A DNA stretch of 12,434 nt, from the NCBI GenBank assembly GCA_049589355.1, contig JBAWAP010000335.1, positions 1 to 12,434 on the forward strand, written 5' to 3'. This document shows positions 7,630 to 12,434 of this stretch, piece after piece. The notes beneath the pieces were generated by a model. That model made no database searches. It saw only the letters and a program-made list of their open reading frames with translations, and was not told the origin of the DNA. Origin of the DNA: JBAWAP01 sp049589355. GTDB taxonomy: Bacteria > Chloroflexota > Anaerolineae > VGOG01. A program made the translations under genes and the position numbers. Within the stretch, counting starts at the first letter, position 1, and each line of letters starts with the position of its first letter.

Positions 7630-7779
7630 GTGAACGGACAGGCTCAGCAGTGCTGCGTAGAGCAGCCCAATAGAGTTACCGACATTGTAGCCGCCACTCC
7701 CGAAATGCATCCCCCTTTGACGATGGAAGAGATTGACGAGATTGTGCATCAGGTTCGGAGGCAGCGTGCTCGAGAGTGA
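7630..7779 (+). pseudogene. Small ORF, possible antitoxin remnant
   Basis: The frame continues from the HlyD stop (7615-7617) and ends with MHPPLTMEEIDEIVHQVRRQ then RARE and TGA at 7777-7779. A short charged helix like this is common at the end of small antitoxins; the end of a DegT-type aminotransferase was the other idea. The GTG at 7630 touches GGAGG with no spacing, so the true start is unclear. The next 100 bases hold pieces of a PIN domain, which favours the antitoxin reading. Confidence 0.35.
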
Positions 7780-7875
7780 ATCGCCGGTACGTGCGGTGAT
7801 TGACACCAGGGTATCCCCATTGTGACTCCCCACGAGTTCCTGGAGCGAGAATTCCTCCACCTTCTGGACGGATGA
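7776..7875 (+). pseudogene. PIN-toxin relic with its centre deleted
   Basis: GTGA at 7776-7779 gives the stop/start overlap expected for an antitoxin-toxin pair. Just after it, frame 2 reads VRAVIDT (7790-7807), the N-terminal PIN strand with its Asp. From 7813, frame 1 reads IPIVTPHEFLERE and stops at 7873-7875; this resembles the I.IVTP.EFL ending of COG1569-type PIN proteins. About 100 residues between the two pieces are missing and the frames differ. The call rests on two short motifs placed in the right order. Confidence 0.45.
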
Positions 7876-7928
7876 ATCGCTCGCGGCCCAGAAGTTGCCC
7901 CCGGTATCGTTGATCCTCTGGCTCAAGA

Positions 7929-7965
7929 CAAAAGGTTCTGGCAAACCATCCGCCAGAACCTTTTG
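7929..7965. terminator. Bidirectional hairpin between convergent genes
   Basis: CAAAAGGTTCTGGC (7929-7942) and GCCAGAACCTTTTG (7952-7965) pair perfectly around a 9-base loop. With a one-base bulge the pairing continues five bases further (CAAG/CTTG). The stem ends in A/T runs that give a T-rich end on both strands. It sits between the convergent HlyD and SBBP genes, where a shared terminator is useful; the T-runs lie in the stem, so strength is uncertain. Confidence 0.5.
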
Positions 7966-7971
7966 CTTGGA

Positions 7972-8004
7972 AGACCTGACAGGTTTCGAAAACCTGTCAG
8001 GTCT
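7972..8004. repeat. Perfect 33 bp palindrome at the SBBP stop codon
   Basis: AGACCTGACAGGTTT (7972-7986) and AAACCTGTCAGGTCT (7990-8004) are exact reverse complements around a 3-base loop. The same 15+3+15 design occurs at 1132-1164 with another sequence. It covers part of the TAG stop of the SBBP gene (8003-8005) and lies 6 bases from the previous hairpin, so it may also act as a terminator. Confidence 0.75.
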
Positions 8005-9787
8005 AGACGCTCCTGCGCCTCCTGACCAGCGTAACCCCCAAGGCGGCGAGGGAAGCCAGCGTCGCCAGCCCCAGCCAGGGGGCCGATAGCTCCAGCTTGT
8101 TCACCGGCACGATGTATCCGCCGACGGGCACTGGCTCGCAGGCGTCGCCCACCCCGTCGCCGTCGGCATCGGCCTGGTTAGGGTTAGGGGTGGTGGGGCA
8201 GTTATCGGCAAGGCAGGTGTTGGCCGGGAAGCCAGGGTTGCCAAAGCCGTCCCCGTCGGTGTCGGTACAGTTGTCGCAGGCGTCGCCCACCCCGTCACTG
8301 TCGGTGTCTGCGGAGTCATAGCAGATTTTCGCCACGAAGGCGTCGTAGTCCTCGACGCCGTTGTAGGTCAGGTCTGGCCCGACGGCCACGGGGAAGGTGG
8401 CTTCGTCGGACTCGGTGTAGCCCGTGACGTAGGCGTTGCCCGCCCCGTCCACGGCGATGCCCAAGCCATAGTCGTCGCCAGAACCGCCGATGTAGCCGCA
8501 GTAGACCAGGCCCGTGCCGTCCGCCTCGACCTTGGCCACGAAGGCGTCGGCGACGCCGTTGTGGGTCAGGTCTGGCCCGACAGTCACAGGGAAGGTGGCT
8601 TCGGTGGAGGAGGTGTAGCCCGTGACGTAGGCGTGGCCCGCCCCGTCCACAGCGATGCCCCTGCCACTGTCGTAGTTATCGCCGCCGATGTAGCCGCAGT
8701 AGACCAGGCCCGTGCCGTCGGCCTTGACCTTGGCCACGAAGGCGTCGTAGTCCTCGACGCCGTTGTAGGTCAGGTCTGGCCCGACAGTCACAGGGAAGGT
8801 GGCTTCGGTGGAGTAGGTGACGCCCGCCACGTAGGCGTGGCCCGCCCCGTCCACGGCGATGCCATAGCCCTCGTCGTAGTCATCGCCGCCGATGTAGCCG
8901 CAGTAGACCAGCACAGCGGGGTCCAGCACCAGGGGCAGGGTGGGGTCGTAGGAGCCCAGGCGGAAGGCAAAGGATTGCCGGTTGGCGATTGCCGATTGCG
9001 GATTGTCGGCGTCAGGGACAAGCCAGTCTTCAGCAAGAGCGTAGGCGACGGAGACGGGAACGTGCCGGCCGTCTATCTCCTGCCAGGCAGCAGGGATGTC
9101 GTCCTGAAAGCCGCCGATGGGCGTAGTCACCGCCAACTGCCCGGCGGCGTTGAGCGTCACGCCCGTGGCCCCGCGGTAGGCCAGGCGAATCTGCCCGGGG
9201 TCGGCACCAGGATGGACGATGAACTCGTACTTCAAGCGGTTGACCGTGCCGTAGTAAACCAGGTCAATGCCCGGCCACAGGTCGGGGTAGACAATGCGGG
9301 CGTAGGTCGGCAGGCCGGTGCGCCACTGGTCGGGCGGCCCCTTGAAGTAGCTGATGATGGCCTCCGTCCGGTCTCGCCCCACCGGCTCGACGCCGGGGTT
9401 GGCGCCCAGGAACTCCAGCTTAAGGGCATAGCGCTGCCGGCTGCCGGCCTCATCCCCCGGGCCGGTCAGCACAAAGGTGACCCCCTGGGCAGTGAAGTAC
9501 AGCGTCTTGTCGCTGCCCTGCACGTAGTAGGCGACGCGGTCGTCCACCTGCCCCCGGTTCTCGACGAAGTAGAGCGGGAGCTGGCCGAAGGCCGCCTCGA
9601 CGCGTGCCTTCGTCGCCGCATCGGGCTGGGCCGGCTCCTGCGCCACCCCCGGCAGATAGGTGCTGCTGGGGGCAGCCCGCGCCTCCGGCGGCGCCGCCGC
9701 GCTCACAGCCAGCCCGGCCAGCAGGGCGGCAATGACGAACAGATGGATTCCTCTGACGAGGATGTGGGTGAGCCTGTTTTCGTTCAT
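8003..9787 (-). CDS. Secreted SBBP beta-propeller protein with thrombospondin type 3 repeats and a C-terminal membrane anchor
   Basis: This 594-residue surface protein has a signal peptide (about 1-38, ending near EARA). Next is the beta-rich N-terminal domain usual in SBBP proteins (LPLYFVENRGQVDDRVAYYV; YPDLWPGIDLVYYG; YEFIVHPGADP; about 50-250). Three SBBP propeller blades follow, each starting LVYCGYIGG and containing GIAVDGAG.AYV.G. Ca-binding thrombospondin type 3 motifs (DTDSDGVGDACDNC, DADGDGVGDAC; about 486-555) come next. It ends with VGGYIVPV, a hydrophobic helix (about 570-588) and RRRRSV, a sorting-tail-like layout. AAGGAG lies about nine bases before the ATG, and a TATAAT box is 58 bases upstream. 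A 7 bp periodic repeat adds residues 261-272. The role is probably adhesion or cell-surface structure; the partner is unknown. Three blades are few for a closed propeller, so loss of blades or assembly in multimers is possible. Confidence 0.88.
   Translation of the reverse strand: MNENRLTHILVRGIHLFVIAALLAGLAVSAAAPPEARAAPSSTYLPGVAQEPAQPDAATKARVEAAFGQLPLYFVENRGQVDDRVAYYVQGSDKTLYFTAQGVTFVLTGPGDEAGSRQRYALKLEFLGANPGVEPVGRDRTEAIISYFKGPPDQWRTGLPTYARIVYPDLWPGIDLVYYGTVNRLKYEFIVHPGADPGQIRLAYRGATGVTLNAAGQLAVTTPIGGFQDDIPAAWQEIDGRHVPVSVAYALAEDWLVPDADNPQSAIANRQSFAFRLGSYDPTLPLVLDPAVLVYCGYIGGDDYDEGYGIAVDGAGHAYVAGVTYSTEATFPVTVGPDLTYNGVEDYDAFVAKVKADGTGLVYCGYIGGDNYDSGRGIAVDGAGHAYVTGYTSSTEATFPVTVGPDLTHNGVADAFVAKVEADGTGLVYCGYIGGSGDDYGLGIAVDGAGNAYVTGYTESDEATFPVAVGPDLTYNGVEDYDAFVAKICYDSADTDSDGVGDACDNCTDTDGDGFGNPGFPANTCLADNCPTTPNPNQADADGDGVGDACEPVPVGGYIVPVNKLELSAPWLGLATLASLAALGVTLVRRRRSV
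8328..8911 (-). repeat. Three tandem coding repeats (SBBP blades)
   Basis: The same 25-base block, GCCGATGTAGCCGCAGTAGA plus CCAGG on the plus strand, starts at 8486 and 8684 and, with its last bases changed, at 8888, so the units are 198 and 204 bases (66 and 68 codons). The nucleotide identity is much higher than needed for the protein pattern, which suggests recent duplication or gene conversion. Unit 2 lacks two residues (GVADAFVAK against GVEDYDAFVAK). Confidence 0.85.
8973..9007. repeat. Seven-base periodic repeat, translated inside the SBBP gene
   Basis: Five 7-base units follow each other: GATTGCC, GGTTGGC, GATTGCC, GATTGCG, GATTGTC. On the coding strand they give NPQSAIANRQS, a peptide that breaks the link between the N-terminal domain and FRLGSYDPTLPLVLDP. 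The same kind of GCAATC-type heptamer array is met in many GC-rich environmental genomes (from memory, not checked). Confidence 0.75.
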
Positions 9788-9844
9788 GGGATGCTTCTCC
9801 TTTCGAGCAAATACGCCTACACTGGTAGTTGATATCTTCCATTC

Positions 9845-9850
9845 ATTATA
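9845..9850 (-). promoter_or_regulatory. -10 box upstream of the SBBP gene
   Basis: On the minus strand the bases read TATAAT exactly, 58 bases before the ATG. No convincing -35 box stands 16-18 bases upstream, where a T-run (GTTTTTTTACG) lies instead. It is the only good candidate in the spacer between the SBBP gene and the coiled-coil gene. Confidence 0.45.
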
Positions 9851-10016
9851 ACGTAAAAAAACGTCTAGATACGGCCTGGAAGCGCGAGTTTGGAGATTTT
9901 AAGGTTCCACGTTGATGCCCCTCACCAATCCAGAATTCAAAGCATCGCCCTGAGGTGAACTGAAAGAACGTAGCCCTATGGGCTCAGAAGCCTATGTGAG
10001 CCGACGCTGCCTGTAA

Positions 10017-10298
10017 TCAGGTGAACTGAGCGATAGCCATCAGGATGGTCATGATGGTACCCAAAAGAGCCAGCGTCCCCACTGTCCAGCGGATCATGGT
10101 GGTCATGCGCTCGTACATCTGGTCAAAGCGCTCGTTCATCCGGTCGAAACGCTCGTCCATCGTGCGGTGCAGGTCGGTGATCCTGGACTTTACGTCAGAG
10201 ACGTCGTGCTCCAGGATGTCCAGGCGTGAGAGCACCTCACGATACTCGTCACGACGCACGGCGTATTCAACCAGGATGACCTCGACCCACTGGCTCAA
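10017..10298 (-). CDS. Small coiled-coil protein with C-terminal membrane helix
   Basis: The ORF gives 93 residues. Residues about 12-65 form a charged helix with a repeating pattern (RLDILEHDVSDVKSRI; DERFDRMNERFDQMYERM) that predicts a coiled coil. A membrane helix (about 69-90, WTVGTLALLGTIMTILMAIA) ends the protein. This layout recalls XhlA-like and other short membrane-anchored coiled-coil proteins, but no family is firmly recognised. The only start in frame is TTG, overlapping the stop of a 23-codon ORF that has the strong ribosome-binding site. The frame is also open further upstream without an ATG. Either the two are translationally coupled or one frameshift separates pieces of a single gene of about 117 residues. 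A good promoter lies upstream of both. Confidence 0.65.
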   Translation of the reverse strand: MSQWVEVILVEYAVRRDEYREVLSRLDILEHDVSDVKSRITDLHRTMDERFDRMNERFDQMYERMTTMIRWTVGTLALLGTIMTILMAIAQFT

Positions 10299-10366
10299 AT
10301 CACCAGCCGCCTCCGGCCCAGGGTTTGCTGCACACTTGAGGGCATTGGGGGTAAAGTGACTCGCAT
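10295..10366 (-). CDS. 23-codon leader ORF or frameshifted start of the coiled-coil gene
   Basis: ATG at 10366-10364 is five bases after a perfect AGGAGG (complement of 10372-10377) and about 38 bases after the likely transcription start. It encodes MRVTLPPMPSSVQQ, then TLGRRRLVI and TGA. The TGA overlaps the TTG of the next ORF (TTGA). No known short peptide is recognised. The strong start signals mean translation really begins here. Confidence 0.5.
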   Translation of the reverse strand: MRVTLPPMPSSVQQTLGRRRLVI

Positions 10367-10410
10367 GTGATCCTCCTGAGGGTCAATAAGATAATGAAGC
10401 ATCGTTTTTT

Positions 10411-10439
10411 ATTGTACTGCTAATCGGGCACGACGTCAA
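10411..10439 (-). promoter_or_regulatory. Promoter of the leader/coiled-coil genes
   Basis: On the minus strand TTGACG (10439-10434) is followed by a 17-base spacer and TACAAT (10416-10411), each five of six matches to consensus. It points to the AGGAGG/ATG at 10377-10364. It lies about 70 bases after the der stop codon, so this gene has its own transcription. Confidence 0.65.
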
Positions 10440-10510
10440 ATCACCACCTCTGTTGCCTCCCGAATGGAAAGAAACGCTACCTCCTGCGGAGTAAAGGATA
10501 TTCCACAACG

Positions 10511-11827
10511 CTATCCTTTTCCTCGCTTCCTGAAACTCAACCTCAGTGGTGTTCCCAGGAAACCGTAGTGCTCCCTGAGCCGGTTCTCCAGGTAGCGTTC
10601 GTAGGAGAAGTGCACCAGACGGGGGTCGTTGACGAAGAAGACGAAGGTGGGGGGATCAACGGCCGCCTGGGTGGCGTAGTAGAACTTCAGGCGCTTGCCA
10701 GCCTTGCTGGGCGGAGCGTGGCGAGCTACCGCCTCCTGCAGGATGCGGTTCAGCTCAGACGTGGGGATGCGGATCAGGCGCTCCTCCTGGACGCGCAGGG
10801 CGGTGGGCAGCACCTGATCCACCCGCTGGCCGGTCAGCGCGGAGGCGAAGAGCACGGGCACGTAATCAAGAAAGCGCAGGGTGGTGCGCACGTGCTGCTC
10901 GTAAGCCTGCATCGTACCAGCATCCTTCTCCACCAAGTCCCACTTGTTGACCACCACCACCACGCTCTTGGCTTCCTCCAGGATGTAGCCGGCAATGTGA
11001 GCATCCTGAGCGGTGACTCCGTCCACGGCATCTAGGAGGAGCAACGCCACGTCGGCACGATCTATAGCCCTCAACGCCCTCAGCACACTGTATTTCTCCA
11101 CCCCTCGCTGGATGCGCCCCTTGCGGCGGATGCCGGCCGTGTCTATGAGCACCACCGGCTGGCCCTCCCATTCCATCGGAGTATCAATGGCGTCCCGAGT
11201 AGTGCCTGGGGCCTCGTGGACGATGGCCCGCTCCTGGCCCAGGATCTTGTTGAGCAGAGAGGACTTGCCCACGTTGGGCCGCCCGACGATGGCGATCTTG
11301 ACCGCCTCCAGCTCCTCCTCTTCCTCCTCCACAGGAAAGGCACCCACTACCTGATCCAACAGGTCGCCGGTGCCTGTGCCATGCAGGGCCGAGATCGGAT
11401 ATAGCTCGCCCAGGCCCAGGGCGTAAAACTCCACTGCTGCCTCTCGAAGGGGCCGGTTATCGGCTTTGTTGGCCACGAGTAACACGGGCTTGGCCGAGCG
11501 GTGCAAAACCTGAGCCACCTCCTCGTCGCCCGTCGTCAGCCCGTCCTTAACGTCAACCAGGAAGAGGATCACGTCGGCCTCGGCAATGGCTATCTGCGCC
11601 TGGGCTCGCACCTGGGCTATGAGGTCATCGTCAGAGGTGAGTTCCAATCCCCCTGTGTCCACCAGGATGAAGTTCAACCCGCCCCACTCGGCCTCGGCGT
11701 AGAGGCGGTCGCGGGTGGTGCCTGGAACCTCATCGGTGATAGCCAGGCGCTTCCCCGCCAGCCTGTTGAATAGGGTTGACTTGCCAACGTTGGGCCGACC
11801 GACGATGGCTACAATGGGCTTAGACAT
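10511..11827 (-). CDS. der: GTPase Der (EngA), ribosome assembly factor
   Basis: This 438-residue protein has two tandem G domains and a C-terminal KH-like domain, the layout unique to Der, and normal length. Domain 1: GRPNVGKST (10-18), PGTTRD (35-40), DTGG (57-60), NKAD (120-123), SAL (146-148). An acidic linker of Glu (about 167-174) follows. Domain 2: GRPNVGKSS (182-190), PGTTRD (207-212), DTAG (229-232), NKWD (294-297), SAL (329-331). The KH-like part (about 350-435) ends LRLSFRKRGKG. Der binds GTP and helps mature the 50S subunit in the cytoplasm; it is essential in most bacteria (family knowledge). GAGG eight bases before the ATG supports the start. All motifs are intact, so this is the one clear core gene in the window. 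Upstream lies a repeat cluster, and no close operon partner is seen. Confidence 0.97.
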   Translation of the reverse strand: MSKPIVAIVGRPNVGKSTLFNRLAGKRLAITDEVPGTTRDRLYAEAEWGGLNFILVDTGGLELTSDDDLIAQVRAQAQIAIAEADVILFLVDVKDGLTTGDEEVAQVLHRSAKPVLLVANKADNRPLREAAVEFYALGLGELYPISALHGTGTGDLLDQVVGAFPVEEEEEELEAVKIAIVGRPNVGKSSLLNKILGQERAIVHEAPGTTRDAIDTPMEWEGQPVVLIDTAGIRRKGRIQRGVEKYSVLRALRAIDRADVALLLLDAVDGVTAQDAHIAGYILEEAKSVVVVVNKWDLVEKDAGTMQAYEQHVRTTLRFLDYVPVLFASALTGQRVDQVLPTALRVQEERLIRIPTSELNRILQEAVARHAPPSKAGKRLKFYYATQAAVDPPTFVFFVNDPRLVHFSYERYLENRLREHYGFLGTPLRLSFRKRGKG

Positions 11828-11865
11828 GGCAGATCCTCACCGGGCTTATGCAAACATTGTGAGAA

Positions 11866-11969
11866 CGAGCGCCGGTTGAGTAGGCCCGCTGGTTGAGTAG
11901 CCGAAGGCGTATCGAAACCCAGGGCCATATCGAAACCCTCGGATTGAGCTGGTCGAAATCAAGCGAGCG
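11866..11969 (+). repeat. TTGAGTAG/GTATCGAAACC repeat, copy A (expanded)
   Basis: It begins with CGAGCGCCGGTTGAGTAG (11866-11883), identical to copy R, and ends with CAAGCGAGCG. Inside, GGTTGAGTAG occurs twice (11874, 11891) and TATCGAAACCC twice (11910, 11928), so it is an internally duplicated version. It lies just upstream of the der start codon and may affect der transcription. Confidence 0.8.
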
Positions 11970-11984
11970 GGTCTAAGGTCACAA

Positions 11985-12030
11985 GCCGCTTGGTCTCGAT
12001 ACGTCGCTCCGCTCCTACTCGACCGGCGCT
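11985..12030 (-). repeat. TTGAGTAG/GTATCGAAACC repeat, copy L (inverted)
   Basis: Read on the minus strand it is GCGCCGGTCGAGTAG, a 12-base centre, then GTATCGAGACCAAGCGGC. It is the inverted partner of copies A and R. The TAG of GAGTAG is the stop codon of the GIY-YIG gene, and the preceding repeat bases supply its last residues (APVE). With copy A it forms a long imperfect palindrome that may end transcription. Confidence 0.8.
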
Positions 12031-12368
12031 GTGTCTTCTTCGATTCCGTTGTGTTCAGCTTGCTGGAGATATCTACGTACTCGATAGCTTTCAAAATCCT
12101 TGCGGGCCAATTCCGGCAATGCATCGTAGTCGCCGCGAATCAATGCCTCGCGTTTCGCCCGCCCCCAGCCCTGGACCTGTTTCTCCCGCTCATAGGCTTC
12201 GGCAATGCTGGCGAACTCGACCGCATACACAAGCTTGACCGGGCGTCGCCGCGCCGTGTATTTCGCGCCCAGACCCTCGTTGTGTTCCCAGATACGGCGT
12301 TCCAAGTCCATGGTTGAGCCGACGTAATATGATCCGTCTGAGCATTCCAGAATATACATCCAGACCAT
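12015..12368 (-). CDS. GIY-YIG nuclease-domain protein (COG2827-like)
   Basis: The protein of 117 residues is a single GIY-YIG domain with a short tail. MVWMYILECSDGSYYVGST holds the two strand motifs (YIL and YVG, residues 5-7 and 15-17). DLERRIWEHN follows with the conserved Arg24, then KYTARR, and Glu62 in YEREKQVQGW is the expected metal-binding catalytic residue. The domain cuts DNA in homing and repair enzymes; for these stand-alone short proteins the substrate is unknown. I chose ATG 12368 because AGGA lies seven bases before it and relatives start this way; ATG 12386 would add six residues without a good ribosome-binding site. Both ends of the gene touch copies of one repeat family in inverted order. 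The last four residues and the stop come from that repeat. All key residues are present, so it is probably active. Confidence 0.9.
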   Translation of the reverse strand: MVWMYILECSDGSYYVGSTMDLERRIWEHNEGLGAKYTARRRPVKLVYAVEFASIAEAYEREKQVQGWGRAKREALIRGDYDALPELARKDFESYRVRRYLQQAEHNGIEEDTAPVE

Positions 12369-12390
12369 AGTATCATCCTGGGGCATCTAG

Positions 12391-12434
12391 CGAGCGCCGG
12401 TTGAGTAGCAGAGCGTATCGAAACCAAGCGAGCG
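12391..12434 (+). repeat. TTGAGTAG/GTATCGAAACC repeat, copy R (reaches window edge)
   Basis: CGAGCGCCGGTTGAGTAG, a 6-base centre, then GTATCGAAACC and AAGCGAGCG. CGAGCG occurs at both of its ends. It lies directly upstream of the GIY-YIG coding region, so its promoter or leader must lie in or beyond the repeat. Confidence 0.8.

Larger units (their letters stand above)
11985..12434 (-). mobile_element. Possible mobile unit: inverted repeats plus GIY-YIG nuclease
   Basis: Copies L and R are inverted relative to each other and enclose only the GIY-YIG gene, giving a unit of about 450 bases with imperfect ends of about 45 bases (GCCGCTTGGTCTCGATACG against CGTATCGAAACCAAGCGAGC). No transposase is present. 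That the nuclease moves or maintains the repeats is inference. The unit may extend beyond the window edge. Confidence 0.35.

Noticed and set aside
7630..7779. End of a DegT-type aminotransferase
   Set aside because: The PLTMEEIDEIV pattern fits loosely, but the PIN-like pieces directly after it make an antitoxin remnant more likely.
7132..7944. Minus-strand ORF of 270 codons over the HlyD end and spacer
   Set aside because: Most of it is the reverse of the coiled-coil code; the free N-terminal part resembles no family and has no good start signal.
8561..9832. Long plus-strand ORF of 423 codons opposite the SBBP gene
   Set aside because: It is the antisense of repeated, GC-rich coding DNA; the minus strand has a signal peptide, known domains and a ribosome-binding site.
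9953..10029. 11-base direct repeat AGGTGAACTGA and overlapping hairpins (AGCCC/GGGCT, GGCTCA/TGAGCC) suggesting a riboswitch-like switch
   Set aside because: The stems are only 5-6 bases, there is no conserved aptamer-like core, and it lies downstream, not upstream, of the coiled-coil gene.
10493..10519. AAAGGATA/TATCCTTT hairpin across the der stop codon as a terminator
   Set aside because: The stem is 8 bases with an 11-base loop and no T-run follows it on the minus strand.

Overview
The window looks like a chromosomal segment of a GC-rich, uncultured Chloroflexota (Anaerolineae-like) bacterium. This is inferred from gene style. There are secreted proteins with long Thr/Pro linkers and a YLPLILK-type motif, a DUF2723 membrane protein, an SBBP beta-propeller protein with an Arg-rich C-terminal membrane tail, an HlyD-like adaptor with a very long alanine-rich coiled coil, and many short palindromic repeats of kinds common in such genomes. 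No rRNA, tRNA or CRISPR array was seen.

Layout. From 1 to 2914 (+) runs the 3' part of a large carbohydrate-active enzyme gene. It joins the end of one glycosidase-like module to a second glycosidase-like module through a Thr/Pro linker. From 3051 to 3766 (-) lies an intact VapBC-like pair (PIN toxin, AF2212/DUF104-like antitoxin) with its own terminator; two diverged 55-56 bp direct repeats bracket it. From 3999 to 5866 (+) is a DUF2723 membrane protein gene whose 3' domain is broken by frameshifts and which carries a 100 bp element with perfect 15 bp inverted ends. From 5956 to 7617 (+), behind a strong sigma70-type promoter, is an HlyD-family adaptor with no ABC partner next to it. From 7618 to 8004 are relics that look like a second, decayed PIN toxin-antitoxin pair, followed by two strong palindromes between convergent genes.

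From 8003 to 9787 (-) is the secreted SBBP/thrombospondin-type-3 surface protein. From 10017 to 10366 (-) is a short coiled-coil membrane protein preceded by a 23-codon ORF that has the better ribosome-binding site. From 10511 to 11827 (-) is the housekeeping GTPase gene der. From 11866 to the right edge is a small GIY-YIG nuclease gene bracketed by inverted copies of a TTGAGTAG...GTATCGAAACC repeat. Its stop codon and leader lie in or next to the repeats.

Apart from der this is accessory DNA. The main theme is short repeats inside or touching coding sequence. A 33 bp perfect hairpin, a 100 bp inverted-repeat element and a 7 bp periodic array lie in three different genes and are each translated without a stop. 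The best candidate for an undescribed system is the GIY-YIG nuclease with its flanking repeats, which resembles in layout the REP/RAYT pairing of a repeat with its own enzyme.
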